A stretch of 64,000 nucleotides of DNA from Tolypeutes matacus (GCA_026826555.1 JAKSZT010038358.1:492697-556696); one strand, 5' to 3'. Shown: positions 45,015 to 59,110, numbered from the stretch's first letter. The notes: generated from the sequence alone by a model not told the origin. Numbers and translations are program-made.

Positions 45015-46610
45015 TTTATCTTGCTTTGATATCAGGGTAATACTGGTTTCACAGAATGAATTAGTATTGTTACCTTCACTTGAGTATTTTGGAAGAGTTT
45101 GTTGTATTAATTAAAAATCTTTAGTAGAAATCGCCAATGAGGCTATCTGATACCAGGATTTTCTTTGGAGGGAGGATTTTGATTATTGATTCAATCTCTT
45201 TACTTTTTATAAGTGTTAAGGTTTTGTATTTCTTCTTGAGTTGGTTTAGGTAATAGGCAATTTGGGTATCTAAGTATTTATCCATTTTATCTGCAGTATC
45301 TAATTTTGGGGGACACAACTTTACCTTATTTTCTTATAATCACATTTTTGTTTCTGTAAGGTCAGTAGTGATGTCGTTATTATTTAATTTTTTTTTTCTT
45401 TTTTCATTCTCATTCTAGGGAAAAAGTCTCAATTTTATTGAGCTTTTCAAGAAATCAACATTTAGTTTCATTTATTTTATCATTGTTTTTCTGTTCTCTA
45501 TTTCATTTATCTCCACTTGAATCTTCATTATTTTCTTCCTTGAATTAATTGTGGGTTTACATTTCCCCTCTATTTCTATTTCCTCAATATGTGAAATTAG
45601 ATTATTGATTTGAAGTCTTTCTTCATTTTTTACATGGGCTTTAGTGCAATAAATTTTCCTGAAATTTCCTGAATTAGCTGTGATCCATAAATTTGATATG
45701 TTGTGATTTTATTTTCATTCACTTTTAATTATTTTCTAATTTCCATTGTGATTTCTTTATTAATCCATCACTTAAAAGTGTGTTATTTTTCCAACATATT
45801 TGGAAATGTTTCAGTTTATATTCTGTTATTGATTTCTGGTTTCATTCTATTTTTTTAATGGAGATAATTTATATGATTTCAATAATTAAAAAATTTATTG
45901 ATACTTTCATATGCACTAAATTTGGTGTCTCCTGGAGAGTGACCCATGAGCACCTTGAAAAACATGTACTCTGATGTTCTTTAGTAGAGTTTTCTTTATA
46001 TATCTGTCAGATCTAGCTGGTTTATAGTTTTTTCCAAGTCCTCTATTTCCTTGTTGATCTTCTGTATAAATGTTTTGCACCTTATTAAAAGTGGTGTAAT
46101 GAAGACTCCAACTATTGTAGAATTATCTATTTCTTCCTCCTCTGTCCACATGTATTTTGGGACCTTGTTGTTAGGTTAGCATATGTAAAATTGATTAATT
46201 TTTGCGTTGACTAGATATTTTTTATCAATATATAATGTCCTTATTTTTCTCTTGTAACAATTTTGACTTATAATGACTTCTATGTTAGTTTAGGTGTTCC
46301 AGTTTTATTTTTGTCACTAATGGTTGTTTATAATATTTTTTCCATCCATTTAATTTCAACATCTATATGCCACTGGATCAAAGGTTACTGTCTTGTAAAC
46401 AGTACATGGATGGATCCTACTTCTTTATCAATTCTGCCAGTTTCTACCTCTAGATGGGAGAGTTTAATCTGTTCACATACAAGGGAATTACTTTTAAGGC
46501 AAGACTTACTTATGCTATCTTGTGTGTTTTTTGGTATATATTATAATTTTTCCCCTTACATTCTTTTAATTTTACCTACATTTCCTTACTAGATGTTTTC
46601 TAATGAGCCA

Positions 46611-46927
46611 TTTTGCATCACTTCTCATTTCATTCTTTAAGTCAATTTTATTGAAACATATTCACGTACCATACAATCCACCTAAAGTGTACATTCAATG
46701 GATTTAGGTATAATCATAGAGTTTAACATTAATCACTGTAATCAATATTAAAACATTTCCATTACTCCAAAAAGGAAATCTCCTACCCTTAACAGTCACC
46801 TTTCAATCATTCTAGACTTTTTCTGCTATACATAGCTGCTAATCTAATTCTATCTCTTGATTTAGCTATTTACATTTGTAGAGATAGAATCAAACAATAT
46901 GCATTGTTTCTCATTTATTTTACTAAT
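46611..46927 (-). mobile_element. LINE-1 3' end fragment, minus strand
   Basis: An antisense L1 3'-end block (CAATTTTATTGAAACATATT, GTACATTCAATGG), cut by the MaLR element that follows. Confidence 0.6.
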
Positions 46928-49146
46928 TGTGGCAGTTTGATATTATTTATGAATTCCAAAAAGGGATATAGATTATATTAATAAACTATTCTGTTCCTCT
47001 GGGTGTGATCCCCTTTGATCATATTAGATTCAGCTAAGATGCCTTTGGTTAAATTATATTAAGATTAGGGTTTTGACTTGACCACATCATTAGGGTGACT
47101 CAGGGTTGAGTCCCCTTACCCTGAGTGGCCTATATAAACAGACACTCAATCAAGGAGATAGAAGCAGTGTGGTAGTTTGGTATTATTTATGAATTCCAAA
47201 AAAAGATATTTATGTTTTGTAAACTTGTCTGTTCCTCTGGGCCTGATACCCTTTGATTGTACTGCCTAGCCAACACTAATTATGAATAAACTCATAGCTG
47301 CACTAAAATTTTAGCTTGTGGGTTAGAGTCAGATGATATGTCTGATTAACTTATGCTAAGATTAGGGCTTTGATTCAACCATGTCATTAGAGTGTGACTC
47401 AGTGTTTAGTCCCAGCACCCTAGGGCTGATAACACAGACTCTCACAAGGAAGTAGTCACACAGAAGCAGATATACAGGAAGAGAGAGGTTCCATAGACAT
47501 GGCCCCAGGAAGAGAGATGAGCCTGATAGTTTACAGCTGACTTTGTGAAGAGAACATAGAAGCTGAGCACAGAAAGAATTAAGTCCCAGGGAAAGAGACA
47601 AGTCTGTGATAATCTACAGATGAGATCAGAAGAAGCTGGGACCATGGAGCCTTAAGAGGAAGGAGGAAGGTTGAACCCTTCATCCACCATCTTGCATCAA
47701 CATGTGGCAACAGACTTTGGGTGAGAAAATAACCCTTATGGTACCTTGAGTTGAACTCTTTAATGTCTGGTAACTGTAAGCTTCTATGCCAAAAAAAAAA
47801 AAAAAACACTCTTTTTAAAAGCCAACAGAGTTCTGGTACTTTGCATCAACACCTTTTAGGCTGACTAATACAGATTTCGTACTGAGAAGTGGAGTGGTTC
47901 TTTTGCCATTGCCAAAATGCTGGAATGGTTACATAAATGAGTAAGAGGTATTTTTGGAAGAATTGTGAGATGTTTGATGGAGATTGCTTTGAAGAGAGTG
48001 TTAATAGTAATGTGGAGCCTAAAGTTATTTTTTATAAGGACTTAGTAGAAAATAATTGTGAGACACTTGAGAGAAAATGCCTAGAGTGCTTTGAAGAGAC
48101 TGTTGGTAGGCATATGGATTGCTAAACAGACTTTTTATGAGGCCTTAGAAGTAAATGATGAAACTATTATGGAAACTGAAGGAAAAGTGATCCATGTTTT
48201 AAAATTACAGAGAATTTAGCAAGATTAACTCCCAAAATTTTATGGAAGTCAAAATTTGAAAATAGTGAGCCTGGGCATTTAGTTGAAGAGCTTTCTAAAG
48301 TAAACTTGGAGAATGTGTCTTGGCTTCTGCTTGCAAATTATAGTAAAATGTCAGATGAAAGAGATAAGCTAAGAACTGATTTGTTGGTCATAAAGAAACC
48401 AGCACCTGATTCTGGAAATCAAACACCCAGACAATAGTGACCCATTTGAGGACTTAACTAAACTTGGAACTTGTAAATCAGGATTGTAAATACATATCTA
48501 AGAAAGACTTGGGGAAAGTATTACAGTCTGATGGCTTGGGCCCCTGCTTTCTGCATGCTGAACCAGCAAGCTTTTTATGAGATCTGTATGAACAAGCCAC
48601 TGTCAGCCTGGACTATAAGGAGCATGGCAGAGAGATATGAAAGAGAAAATGGCCTTAAGAGGAAAACCATGGAAACTGAGGTCTGGAATTAATACACATC
48701 CTTGGACCAAGAGAGAGACCCTACGTGTGTGAATGGAGATGTTAAGTTTGCCCTGGCATTTGAAAATGGTGGATGTTCCAGCCCACTGTTCAGGGAGAAT
48801 TTTGCTACCCCAGGCTACAGAGAGTACATTCTCCATTCTGCTGATCATTTGTAGCTGAATAGTACATAGAAGCTGAGCCATATGTCAGCCTACACCTGAA
48901 ATCATAAGAAGCTGGGCCCACAGAGCCTCAAGAGGAAAAAGGATGGCTGAAGCCTCAGAAATATCACCCACCATCTTGCATCAATACATGGCAATAGTCT
49001 TTGGGTGAGAAAATACCACTTATGATACTTGAGTTGGACTCTTTTAGGTGTTAAAACTGTAAGCTTTTACTCTAAATAAATACCCTTTTTAAAACCCAAC
49101 AGATTTCTGGTACTTTGCATCAGCACCCCTTTGGCTGACTAATACA
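46928..49146 (+). mobile_element. Complex MaLR-like element, plus strand
   Basis: A 240-bp LTR 5' part (46928-47167) is followed by a full LTR (47168-47872, ending GACTAATACA), then about 990 bp of MaLR-type internal sequence with ACTGAGAAGTGGAG near its start, then the last 285 bp of an LTR (about 48860-49146). Outer flanks CTAAT and CTTAT may be a decayed 5-bp duplication. Either one LTR was entered by a second element, or a tandem LTR formed by recombination. No known protein is encoded. Confidence 0.65.
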
Positions 49147-49565
49147 CTTATTATCATAAATCTTTTTTTTAACAATTGATGATAAAACACTAGTGAATTG
49201 CTCTTCCTTATAGTTAATTGTTTGCTTTAGGTGAGTTTTTGCTCAAATACCACCTGATTATTGACATCTTGCAATATTAACATAAATTTGTTCTGTTCAT
49301 GGATAAACATTCTTATAATTATAGTATTAACCACACTCATTGCCCACATGAAAATTCACTATGCTAAACAGTCTCATGTTTCATTCTTTAGCTTTCCTTC
49401 TAGTGACATGCTAACCTTAAACTTTCTCTTTCAACCACTATCATACCCATATATTAGTACTGCTAATTGCAGTCAGTATAATGTGCTGTCATTACCTCTA
49501 TCCATTTCCAAATATTTATGATCAACCTTTGTCCTTTTCTGTCTGGCTTGCTTCACTCAATATGT
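49147..49565 (-). mobile_element. LINE-1 3'UTR fragment, minus strand
   Basis: Antisense L1 3' blocks (TTTGTCCTTTTCTGTCTGGC, TTGCTTCACTCAATATG). Confidence 0.55.
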
Positions 49566-51019
49566 CCTTTTGTGTAGATTTTTTAAGATATTTCTTTGTG
49601 TTTACCATGAAGGTTACATGTAACATCCTAAAGCTGTTACAGTTACCATCTTATTTTCAAGAATCTGCACACACTTCCTTATTCAGGGATTTCTAACTTT
49701 TACTTGTTAAAGACTGGAGTCAACTTATTTTGACATTTACTCAATAAAGCACCAGAACCATATCAAAAAATATACTTTGCCTAACCTAGATATCATTGGG
49801 AGGCCTTCTGGTAGGAGATTATAGTTAGAAGCTGGTCCCGTTGTTGATACAAGGACCAAGACCTAGGATAGCATCTTCACTGGACCCTCATAGTTTCATA
49901 GTCTTACCTCATCTTGAAACCTCAAATATTTGGAAGACATTGTTTCCTCTTCCTCCCCTGAGCCCTGCTGGCAATTCCCAGAATTTGGACTACCATTTCC
50001 ACTGGCACCACCCTTTCCATTTACACTGTCATCTCACAGCTAATGGCATATGGCTGAAAGATGGAGGATGGTTTATTATCACACTTACTAAATCTCAAAT
50101 GATTGGTACCCTCTTCTCTTGTCAGGCATTCCCGTGGTTGCTCTAAGCATTTAATCTGTTTCCAGGGTTACTAGATAATTAATTCCAACCTAAGTTTCCA
50201 GCTCTTCCATTTTCATGGTAGAGGCAACAATCTGTAGAACAACTTCTTGCCTCATTTTCTGTATGCAGTCTTTTTTAATTAAAAAAATGTATTGAAGTAT
50301 ATCATTCATGTATGAACATACATAATAAGTTTGTAGTAAAAATTGTGAACTTACAAAACAAATATATAGAACATTTTAAGTCATAAATTTCTTGCTTTTT
50401 ATATTGCTGTTGAAAATTTAGATGCCTACATGATTTCCTTTCTTTGCATCTTTCTACAAGAAGGTACTCATAACTATTGTCTACTATAAAGTCCTTTACT
50501 TTTATTAGGATATATCTTGGAGTTGAGTTTTTCAATCAATGATCACAAGTATGTGGTCAGTCATTTCAAAAGTACATTGAAAACTTCTGTTTGTCCCAAA
50601 ATTATTCTTGATTATATTTTTAAATTTTACTTCTGCCACCTTGTTTACTTTTCTTCTTTAGACACTCGAATTTTTCTTGTGATTTATCACTCTTCCTAAT
50701 CTTCTATATGGACACTTGTCTTTGATTCTTTCTTCCCCTTTCTTCTTTGTATTTGTGTTCCAATAAAATTTTAATTATAGATAATGAAATGTGAATTTCA
50801 TGCAAATTTTATATTACATAAAATAATATTCTTTTATTTTATAAAACCACTTAAAATATATAAACCATTCTTAGCTCACAGGTTGTGAAAAACCATGAGG
50901 TCATCAAATGGGACTTATGGACTACAATATTCCATCTCCTGCTTTATATTTTTATGAGTGAACATACCAACAGAGGCAAAAATCAAGATCAAATTGCTTA
51001 GCAGATATCCTGAATTACA
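49566..51019. other. Mostly unannotated, one short L1-tail-like block
   Basis: About 50285-50390 resembles the repeated tail units at 60950-61450 (ATTGAAGTATATCA, AACTTACAAAACAAA). The rest shows no gene or recognised repeat. Confidence 0.4.
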
Positions 51020-52118
51020 TTATTATTTTTTTATTAGAGAAGTTTTCAGTTACAAAACAGATATACATAAATTACAGGGTTCCCATACACCAACCTATTA
51101 TTAACTCCTTACTTGGTTTGGCATATTTGTTACAATTGATGTAAGCACATTTTTATCATTGTGCTAATTTTAGTCATGGGTTAAATTTGGATTCACTGTT
51201 TGTGTAGTGTAGTTTTATGGATTTTTAAAAATATATACTACTAACATATACACAACCTAATATTTCCCCATTTAACAACATTCAGATCCATATTTCAGTG
51301 CTGTTAATTATGTTTCACAATGTTGTTCTACCATCACCACCATTCATTACCAAAATATTTCCTTCATTCTAATTGGAATGTTGCACATTTTAATACTCAA
51401 TTCCCCATTCCCAACTTATTCCATATTAACCTATATTGTAGATTCTGACTCTATGAGTTTGCTTATTCTAGCTATTTCATATCAATGAGATCATTCAATA
51501 TTTGGCGTTTGCATCTGGTTTGTTTCACTTGATATCATGTCTTCAAGGTTTATGTATGCTGCTGGGTGTATCAGAACTTCTTTCTTTTTATGGCTAATTA
51601 ATATTCCTTTTTATGTAAATGATACATTTTGTATACCTATTCATTAATCAATGGACTAATGGGTTACTTTGATCTTTTGGCAATTTTGAATAATGCTGCT
51701 ATAAACATCCTTGTGCAAATATCTGTTTGAGTCCCTGCTTTTAATTCTTTTGGGGTAGATAAGTAGTAGAGGGATTGCCATGTCATATGGTGATTATATC
51801 CTTAATTATCTGAAAAACCACCACACTGTCTTCCACAAGGCTGTCCCATTTTACATTGCCATCAGCAAAGAATGAGTGCTCCTATATTTCTGAAATCTTT
51901 CCAACACTTTCAATTTTCTGTATTTTGTTTTTTAACATAGCCATTCTTGTAGGTATAAAATAATATCTCATTATGGTTTTGATTTCCATTTCCATAATGA
52001 TTTATTATGTTGAACATATTTTCATGTGATTTTTTGCTATTTATATATCTTATTTGAAGAAAATTCTATTCAAGTCTTTTATCTATTATTTATTAGGGTG
52101 TTTGTCATTTTTGCCTTT
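51020..52118 (-). mobile_element. Old LINE-1 3' region, minus strand
   Basis: Antisense L1 3' end with TTGAATAATGCTGCTATAAA and a TTTTGATTTCCATTTCC block. It stops where the T run of the next L1 begins. Confidence 0.65.
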
Positions 52119-55100
52119 TTTTTTTCAATTTTATTGATACATATTAATAAAGCATAAATCCAGCCAAAGTGTACAGTCAATGATATTTGATGGAATCACA
52201 TATTTGTACTTTCATCACTTCAATCATTTGTAGAACACTTTTATTCCAATAATAATAATAAACAAAAAACAGAAAAACAAAACTCTACCTCTCAATCTCT
52301 CTATGCCTCCCCTGCTGTACATAGCTGCTATTCATTTTCCTTCCCTCTAGTATATTTGTATTTATATTTTCTAAAAAGAGTCTTATATATGCAATATCAC
52401 CCATATTCATGTTTTATATGAGTTTTACTATCTTATATAGTCCCAAGTTACAGTTTATAGCTTTCCTTCTAGAAATATAACTGACCTTGGACTTCCCCTT
52501 TCAACCACAGTCATACCCTTATATAGCTCAGCTAATTATAAACACTATGATGTACTTTTACAATTTTTCTTCATTTACAAAGATTTACAAACAACCTTTT
52601 CTGCACAGATTAACTCTCCGCTTTCCATTTTCTACCCTCCTTCTATTTTCTGGTGACCTATATCCTAATAATTAACTAGATGAATTTACACAATATATTT
52701 AGTTCATAATAGTGTAATCATACAGTATTTGTCCTTTTGTGTCTGACTTGCTTCACTCAATATTATACCCTCCAGGTTCATCCATGTTGTCATATGCTTC
52801 ATCACTTCATTCTTCTTACTGCTGTATAATATTCCATCATGTGTATACACCACAATTGGTTTACCCATTCATAAGTTCACAGATACCTGGTTTGTTTTCA
52901 CATTTTGGCAATCATGAATAATATCACTATGAATGTCAGTGTACAGGTGTCTGTTCTTGTCTCTGTTCTCAGTTCTTTGGGGAATATAACTAGGAATGGT
53001 ATTGCTGGGACACATGGCAGTCCATAATCAACTTCCTTAGGAACTGCCAAACATTCCTCCTCAGTGACTGTACCATGCTACATTCCCACCAATAGTAAAT
53101 AAGCATTCTTAGCTCTCCACATCCTCTCTAACATTTATAGATTTCCAACTTTTTATTAGCCAGCAGTCTAATAGGTGTGTAATGACATTGCATTGTAGTT
53201 TTGATTTGCATTTCCCTCATCGTTAGTGATGTTGAACATTTTTTCATGTGTTTCTTCATCATTTGTATTTCTTATTTGTAAAGTATCTTTTCAGGTCTTT
53301 TGCCCATTTTTGTCTTTTTATTGTTGAGTTGTGTATGATCTCTTTATATATGATGGATATTAAACCCTTATAGGATACGTGAATACCAAATAATTTTTCC
53401 CATTGAGTTGGCTGAATTTTCACCCTTTTGACAAAGTCCTTTGAGGTACAAATGTGTTTAATTTTGATGAGGTCTCTTTTATTTATTTATTTATTTTGTT
53501 ATTCGTGTTTTGGGTGTAAGGTTTAAGAAACTACAGTCTATCACCATGAATTGAAGATGTTTTCTTATATTATCTTCTAAGAATTTTATGGTTGTTGCTT
53601 TTATATTTAGTTCTTACATTTTGAGTTAATTTTTTCATAAGGTGTGATATAGGGGTTCTCTTTCTTTCTTTTGGATATGGCTATCCAATTCTCCAAGCAC
53701 ATTTGTTGAATAGACTTTGCTGGCACAGCTGGGAAGGCTAGACTGCTTTGTCAAACATCACTTGACTGTAGATTTGAGGGTCTGTTTATGAGTATGAGAT
53801 TTGGTTGCATTGGTCAGTGTGTCTTTCATTATGTCACTAACATGCTGTAGTTACCACTGTACCTAAGTAATATGCTTTAAAGCCTGGAGGTGAGAGTTTT
53901 CCAACTCTGTTCTTCATTTTTAAGAACTTTTTGACTATTTGGGCCCCTTACAATTCCAAAAAATTTGATAATTAGTTTTCCCATTTCTGCAAAAAAGGCT
54001 TTGGGAATTTTCATTGGGATTGTATTGAATCTGTAAATCAACGCAATTTGATTTATATTTTAATGATATTTAGTCCCCCAATCAATGAACAAGGAATGTT
54101 CTTCCTTTTATTTAAGTCTTCTTTGGTTTATTTTATCAGTGCTTTGTAGTTTTCTGAATACTGGTCCTTTATGTCTTTGTAGAGTTTATTCCTAAATATT
54201 TTATTGTTTTAGTTGCTATTATAAACAGGTTTTTTTTTTTCTGATTTCCTCCTCAGATTGCACATCAATAGTGTACAGAAAGGCTATTGATTTTTGCATA
54301 TTAATCTTGTATTCTGACACTTTGCTGAACTAGTGTATGAGTTCTGATAGCTTTGTTGTGGATTTTCAGTAGCTTCTAGATATAGAATCATATTATCTGC
54401 AAATAGTGAAAGTTTTACTTCTTCCTTTCCTATTGGGGTGCTTTTTATTTCTTAATCTATCCTAATTAGATTAAGATATCTATCTAAAACCTCTAGCACA
54501 ATATTGAATAACAATGTTGACAGTGGTCTTCCTTGTCTTGTTCCTGATCTCAGCATGAAAGTTTTCAGTCTTTCACCATTGAGTACAATGCTAACTGTAA
54601 GTTTTTCATATATGCACTTTATCACGTTGAGAAAGTTTCCTTCTATTCCCATCTTTTGGTGTGTTTTTATCAAGAAGGGGTGCTGTATTTTGCCAATTGC
54701 CTTTTCTGCATCAACCAAAAGGAACATGTGATTTTTCTCCCTCATTTTATCAAGGTGGTTTATTACATTAATTGATTTTCTTGTGTTGTACCAACTTCAT
54801 ACCTTAGATAAAACCCACTTGCCTGTGGTGTATAATTCTTTAATGTGCTTTTGGATTCAGTTTGCAAGTATTTTGTTGAGGATTTTTACATCTATGTTCA
54901 TTAGTGCTAATGTCTGTAATTTCTTTTTTTCATAGTATCTTTATCTGATTTTGGAAGTATGATGATGTTAGCTTCTTAGAATGAATTTTGTAGCATTCTT
55001 TCCTATTCAACTCTTTGGAAGAGCTTGAGTAAGATTGCTATTACACTGTCTTTGAATGATTGGTTTAATTCAACAGTGAAGCCATCTGGTCCCAGGTTTA

Positions 55101-56093
55101 TCATCTTTGGGAGTTTTTATGACTGTTTCAATCTTTTCACTTGTGATTTGTTTGTTGAGGTCTTCTATTTCTTCTAATGTCAGTGTAGTTGGTTTCTAGT
55201 AATTTGTCCATCTCTTCTACATTATCTAGTTTTTTGGCATACAGTTGTTCATAGTATCCTCTCATGACCTCTTTTATTTCTGTGGGTTAAGTGGTAATAT
55301 GCTACCTCTCATTTCTGATTTTATTTATTTGCCCCTTCTCTCTTTCTTTTTCTTTCAGTTCAGCTAAGGGTTTGCTTAAAGAATGTTAAAGAATGAACTT
55401 CTGGTTTTGCTGATTCTCTTTATTGTTTGTTGTTGTTGTTGTTTTCTTGATTTCTTTTTTTTTTCTGATCTGATCTTTCTATTTCTTTCATTTGGCTTCA
55501 TTTAGGAATTATTTGTTGTTCTTTTTCTAGTTCCTATAGGTGTGCAGTTAGATCTTCAATTTTAATGCTTTCTTCTTTTTTAATATAAGCATTGAAGGCT
55601 ATGAATTTTCCTGTCAGCACTGCCTTTGCATTGTCCCATACGTTTGGATATGTTTTGTTCTCATTTTCATTTGTCTTAAGATACTTGATGAATTCTCTTG
55701 AAATTTATTCTTTCACCCACTGATAAAAATATATCAATATATTTATGAATTTCACCATTTCCATCCATTATTGATATCCAGCTTCATTCTGTTATAATCA
55801 GAGAAAGTAATTTGTGTAATTTCAATCTTTTAAAATTTAATGACACCTGTCTTGTGTGCAACATATGGCCTATCTTGGAGAAGGATCCATGAGCCCTTGA
55901 AAAGAATATATATCCTGCTGTATTGGGATTCAATACTCTATAGGTGTATGAAAGGTCTAGTTCATTTATCATATTATTCAAGTTCTCTGTATCTTCTTTA
56001 TCCTTGGTCCAGATGTTCTATCCGATACTGAGAGTGGTGTATTGAAATCTCCAACTATTATTGTAGATACACCTACTTCTGCCTTCAGTTTTT
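52119..56093 (-). mobile_element. L1a: LINE-1, minus strand, host of nested insertions (first part)
   Basis: It starts with a T run at 52119 and runs through the 3'UTR (to about 53400) into ORF2. The reverse-transcriptase frame at 54452-54745 shows the family pattern (GTRQGRPLSTLLFNIVLEVL), and the endonuclease C-terminal block with GDFNTPLS lies near 56030-56070. It breaks at 56093 at a duplicated target and resumes at 60681. Stops are frequent. Confidence 0.85.
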
Positions 56094-57339
56094 TAAAATA
56101 CTTTTTAAAATAAGGTTCATAGATTGCGTACATGTTACATAAAATAAGTAGGGCATTCTGAAACACCCCACTCCTTAACCCTTCCACACATTCCTACATT
56201 TGTAATATCTTTCATTAGTGTGGTGCATTTTAAAATTGATGAACACATATTGGAGCATTGACATTAAATGTGGATTATAGTTTACACTCTTTCTCACACA
56301 ATTTTTAAAGTTATGACAAGATATATAATGGCCTGAATCTGTCATTTCAAAATCATTCAAGACTATTACAATGTCCCCAAAATGCCCCCATATTACAACT
56401 ATTTTTCCTTCTCTATTCCCTCCAAACCTCTGGTGGCCATGATCTCCACATCAATGACAAGTGTTCTTCCATTGCTAGAATAACAATAAATCTATAGAAG
56501 AATAACAGTAAGTCTACTCTAGTCCATTGTTCATTCCCTAATCCTGAGGATTCTGGGATGGTGATGCCCAATCCGCCTCTAATTGAGAGGAGGCTTAGAT
56601 CCCATGAGGCAGATGGATGGGACTATCTTGCTTGCATCTCTCTGTTCCTTGGGATGGTCTTTGTCCATCATCATTTCCTTGTTCTTTATCCTGGGTGAGT
56701 CTAATGAACTGGAGAGTAGCTGTTGCAGCTCTCTTGTGATTCAGTTTCCAACTGACACATGAAATCCCCTAGATTTAAGGCTCTTGAAATAAACTTATCA
56801 ACTCTACAACTAACTAGAGGTTCAAATAGAAGGGGTAGAAGAGGAACGTGTAGGGAAACCATGATTGAATACAACTCTGTCACACTGGGTAACATAAGTT
56901 CCAAAGTAGGGCCCACTGGTAGGACACTAAGCTCCTGAGCTGTCAGCCCTGCCTATAGTATCCTGATGTCTCCAGAACCCTCAGGATTCCTGTTATTTGT
57001 GGCAATATTTACTGTGATAGTCAATGGGATCCTGCCGAGTCATACATAAATTCAATCTCTGAGATAATCTCCCAACTCATTTTGAAGTCTCTTAGCCATA
57101 TAAATTCACGTGTCTTTACACTTTCCTCCATTTGGTCATGTTCTTTTTCCAGTTGCATTGCCAGTTGGTGCTTGATAGTAACCCCTCATTGCCAGTGAGG
57201 TTCATCCTGGGAGTCATGTCCCATGCTGGAGAGAATGTAATGCATTTATGTGCTGAGTTTGGATTAGAGAGAGGCCACATTAGAACAACAAGGTGGCTCT
57301 CAGAAGGTAACTCTTAGGTAATCTATAATACTAGGCTGT

Positions 57340-57988
57340 ATATTCTGCTGTATTTGGATGTAATAATATGTATATGTCCAGTAGGTCCAGATCCTCTAGT
57401 CTATTATTCAAATTTTTTGTTTCTTTTTTGATTCGCTTTCAAAATATTCTATGTAATGTTTATAATGGTGTATCAATGTCCCCCACTATACTTGTAGAGG
57501 CATCTATCACTCCACTAAGGTTTTGCAATGTTTGCCTCATATAATTTGTGGTGCCTTGGTTTAAGTGCATAAATGTTTTTGATTGCTCTTTCTTATTGAT
57601 ATATAGCCTGTTTTATTATAGTGGCCTTCTTTGTCTCTTACAGTAGTTTTTCATTTAAAGTCTATTTTGTATGATATTAGTTTAGCTCCTCCCTTATTTT
57701 TTGTTCATTGTTTGCATGTAAAATAGTTTTCCAACCATTCATTTTCCACCTCCCTGCATCCCTGGGTCTAAAGTGAGTTTCTTGCAGACAGCATATAAAT
57801 GGGTCATATATGCTTATCCATTTTGCCAATCTGTGTCTCTTGATTGGAGAGTTCAATCCATTAACATTCAGTGTTCTTACTGTCAAGGAGTTACTTACAT
57901 TAGCCATATTATCTTTAGGTTTATATATGCCATATGTTGTTTTTATTTCTCTTTTTATCATTTTATCTCTTCTTACATTCTCTTCCAA
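57340..57988 (-). pseudogene. L1b ORF2 endonuclease fragment
   Basis: The frame at 57677-57988 carries the endonuclease N-terminus with LNVNGLNSPIKRHRLAKW (Asn of the active site) and QETHF (catalytic Glu). The domain is cut before its C-terminal catalytic Asp/His part, where the 3'UTR begins. Not functional alone. Confidence 0.8.
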
Positions 57989-58029
57989 CTATCTTTCCTG
58001 TTTTTTTCCTTTCGATCTGCAGAACTCCC

Positions 58030-59110
58030 TTTAGTATTTCTTGAAGGACAGTTTTCTTATTGACAAACTGTCTTAATTTCCTTTATATGTGAGTATTTCA
58101 AATTCTACCTCATTTTTGAATGCTTGCATTGCTGCATAGAGAATTCTTGGCTGGAAGATTTTCTTTGAGTACGTCATACCACTGCCTTCATGCCGCCATT
58201 GTTTCAGTGGAGGAATCAGCATTTAATCTTATCAAGCTCCCCTTGTATGTGATGTATCTCTTTTTTCGTGCTTCTTTCAATATTCTCTTTGTCTTGAGCA
58301 TTGGACAAATGGGCAAATATATGTCTTGGGATAGGCCTGTTAGGATTTATACTGTTTGGGGTGTGCTGTGCTTCTTGGACATGTATACCCATGTCCCTCA
58401 ATATAGTTGGAAAATTTTCTGCCATTGTATCCTCCAACACTCCTTCTGCCCCCTTTCCCTTCTCTTCTCCTTCCTATAATGCTTATTTTGTGTGTTTCAT
58501 GTTGTTATTCAAATCCCTAAATCCCTGCTGGATTTTTTCTATCTTTTTATCTATCTGTTTGACTATCTATCTGATTTCAGATATACTGTCTTACACTTCA
58601 CTTATTCTTTCCTCTGCCTGATCAATTCTGCTGTTATATATTTCCAGTGTATTTTTGATGTCTTGTGTTGTGTCATTCATCACCATAATATCCATTATCT
58701 TTTTATAAATGTTTACTATTTTTGGTATGTTCTCCAACTGTCTTCTTTTTTTTTTTTTTTTAAAGATTTTATTTATTTATTCATTTATCCCCCCCTTGCT
58801 GCTTGTGCTCGCTGGGTCAGCTAACCACGCCGTGCGGGCAGGCTTGCCTTCACCAGGAGGCCCCGGGAACCGAACCCGGGGCCTCCCATATGGTAAACGG
58901 GAGCCCTACTGATTGAGCCACAGCCGCTTCCCATCCAACTGTCTTCTTAATAACCTTATTCTCTTCCTTCACTTCATTAAATTTGATTCATGATATATGT
59001 TTGGGCATCTCTGATTAGTTGTTCCATGTTCTGCAACTCATCCTGTTTTTCAGTTTGTTTTTTAGACTAGGCCATGTCTTCCTGTTTCTTAATATGACTT
59101 GTAGTTTTTA
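58030..59110 (-). pseudogene. L1b ORF1p remnant
   Basis: The minus-strand frame 58216-58440 gives the RRM-like part (AENFPTILRDMGIHVQEA, RHIFAHLSNAQDKENI). The coiled-coil start lies near 58950-59110 and is separated from it by a SINE at 58748-58932. Frameshifts are present. Confidence 0.7.
58748..58932 (-). mobile_element. tRNA-derived SINE (DAS-like), full length, minus strand
   Basis: Near-identical to the other young copies. A perfect 15-bp duplication TCCAACTGTCTTCTT lies at 58733-58747 and 58934-58948. It interrupts L1b ORF1. Confidence 0.93.

Larger units (their letters stand above)
40205..46610 (-). mobile_element. LINE-1 3'UTR/ORF2, minus strand, split by two insertions
   Basis: Antisense L1 at 40205-40397, 43345-44437 and 45015-46610. 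Joining the first two pieces restores an ordinary L1 block (TTGGACTA then CATGTCCATCC). The minus-strand frame at 45121-45318 reads as the reverse-transcriptase connection region (SDSLIGDFY end). All frames are broken. Confidence 0.75.
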
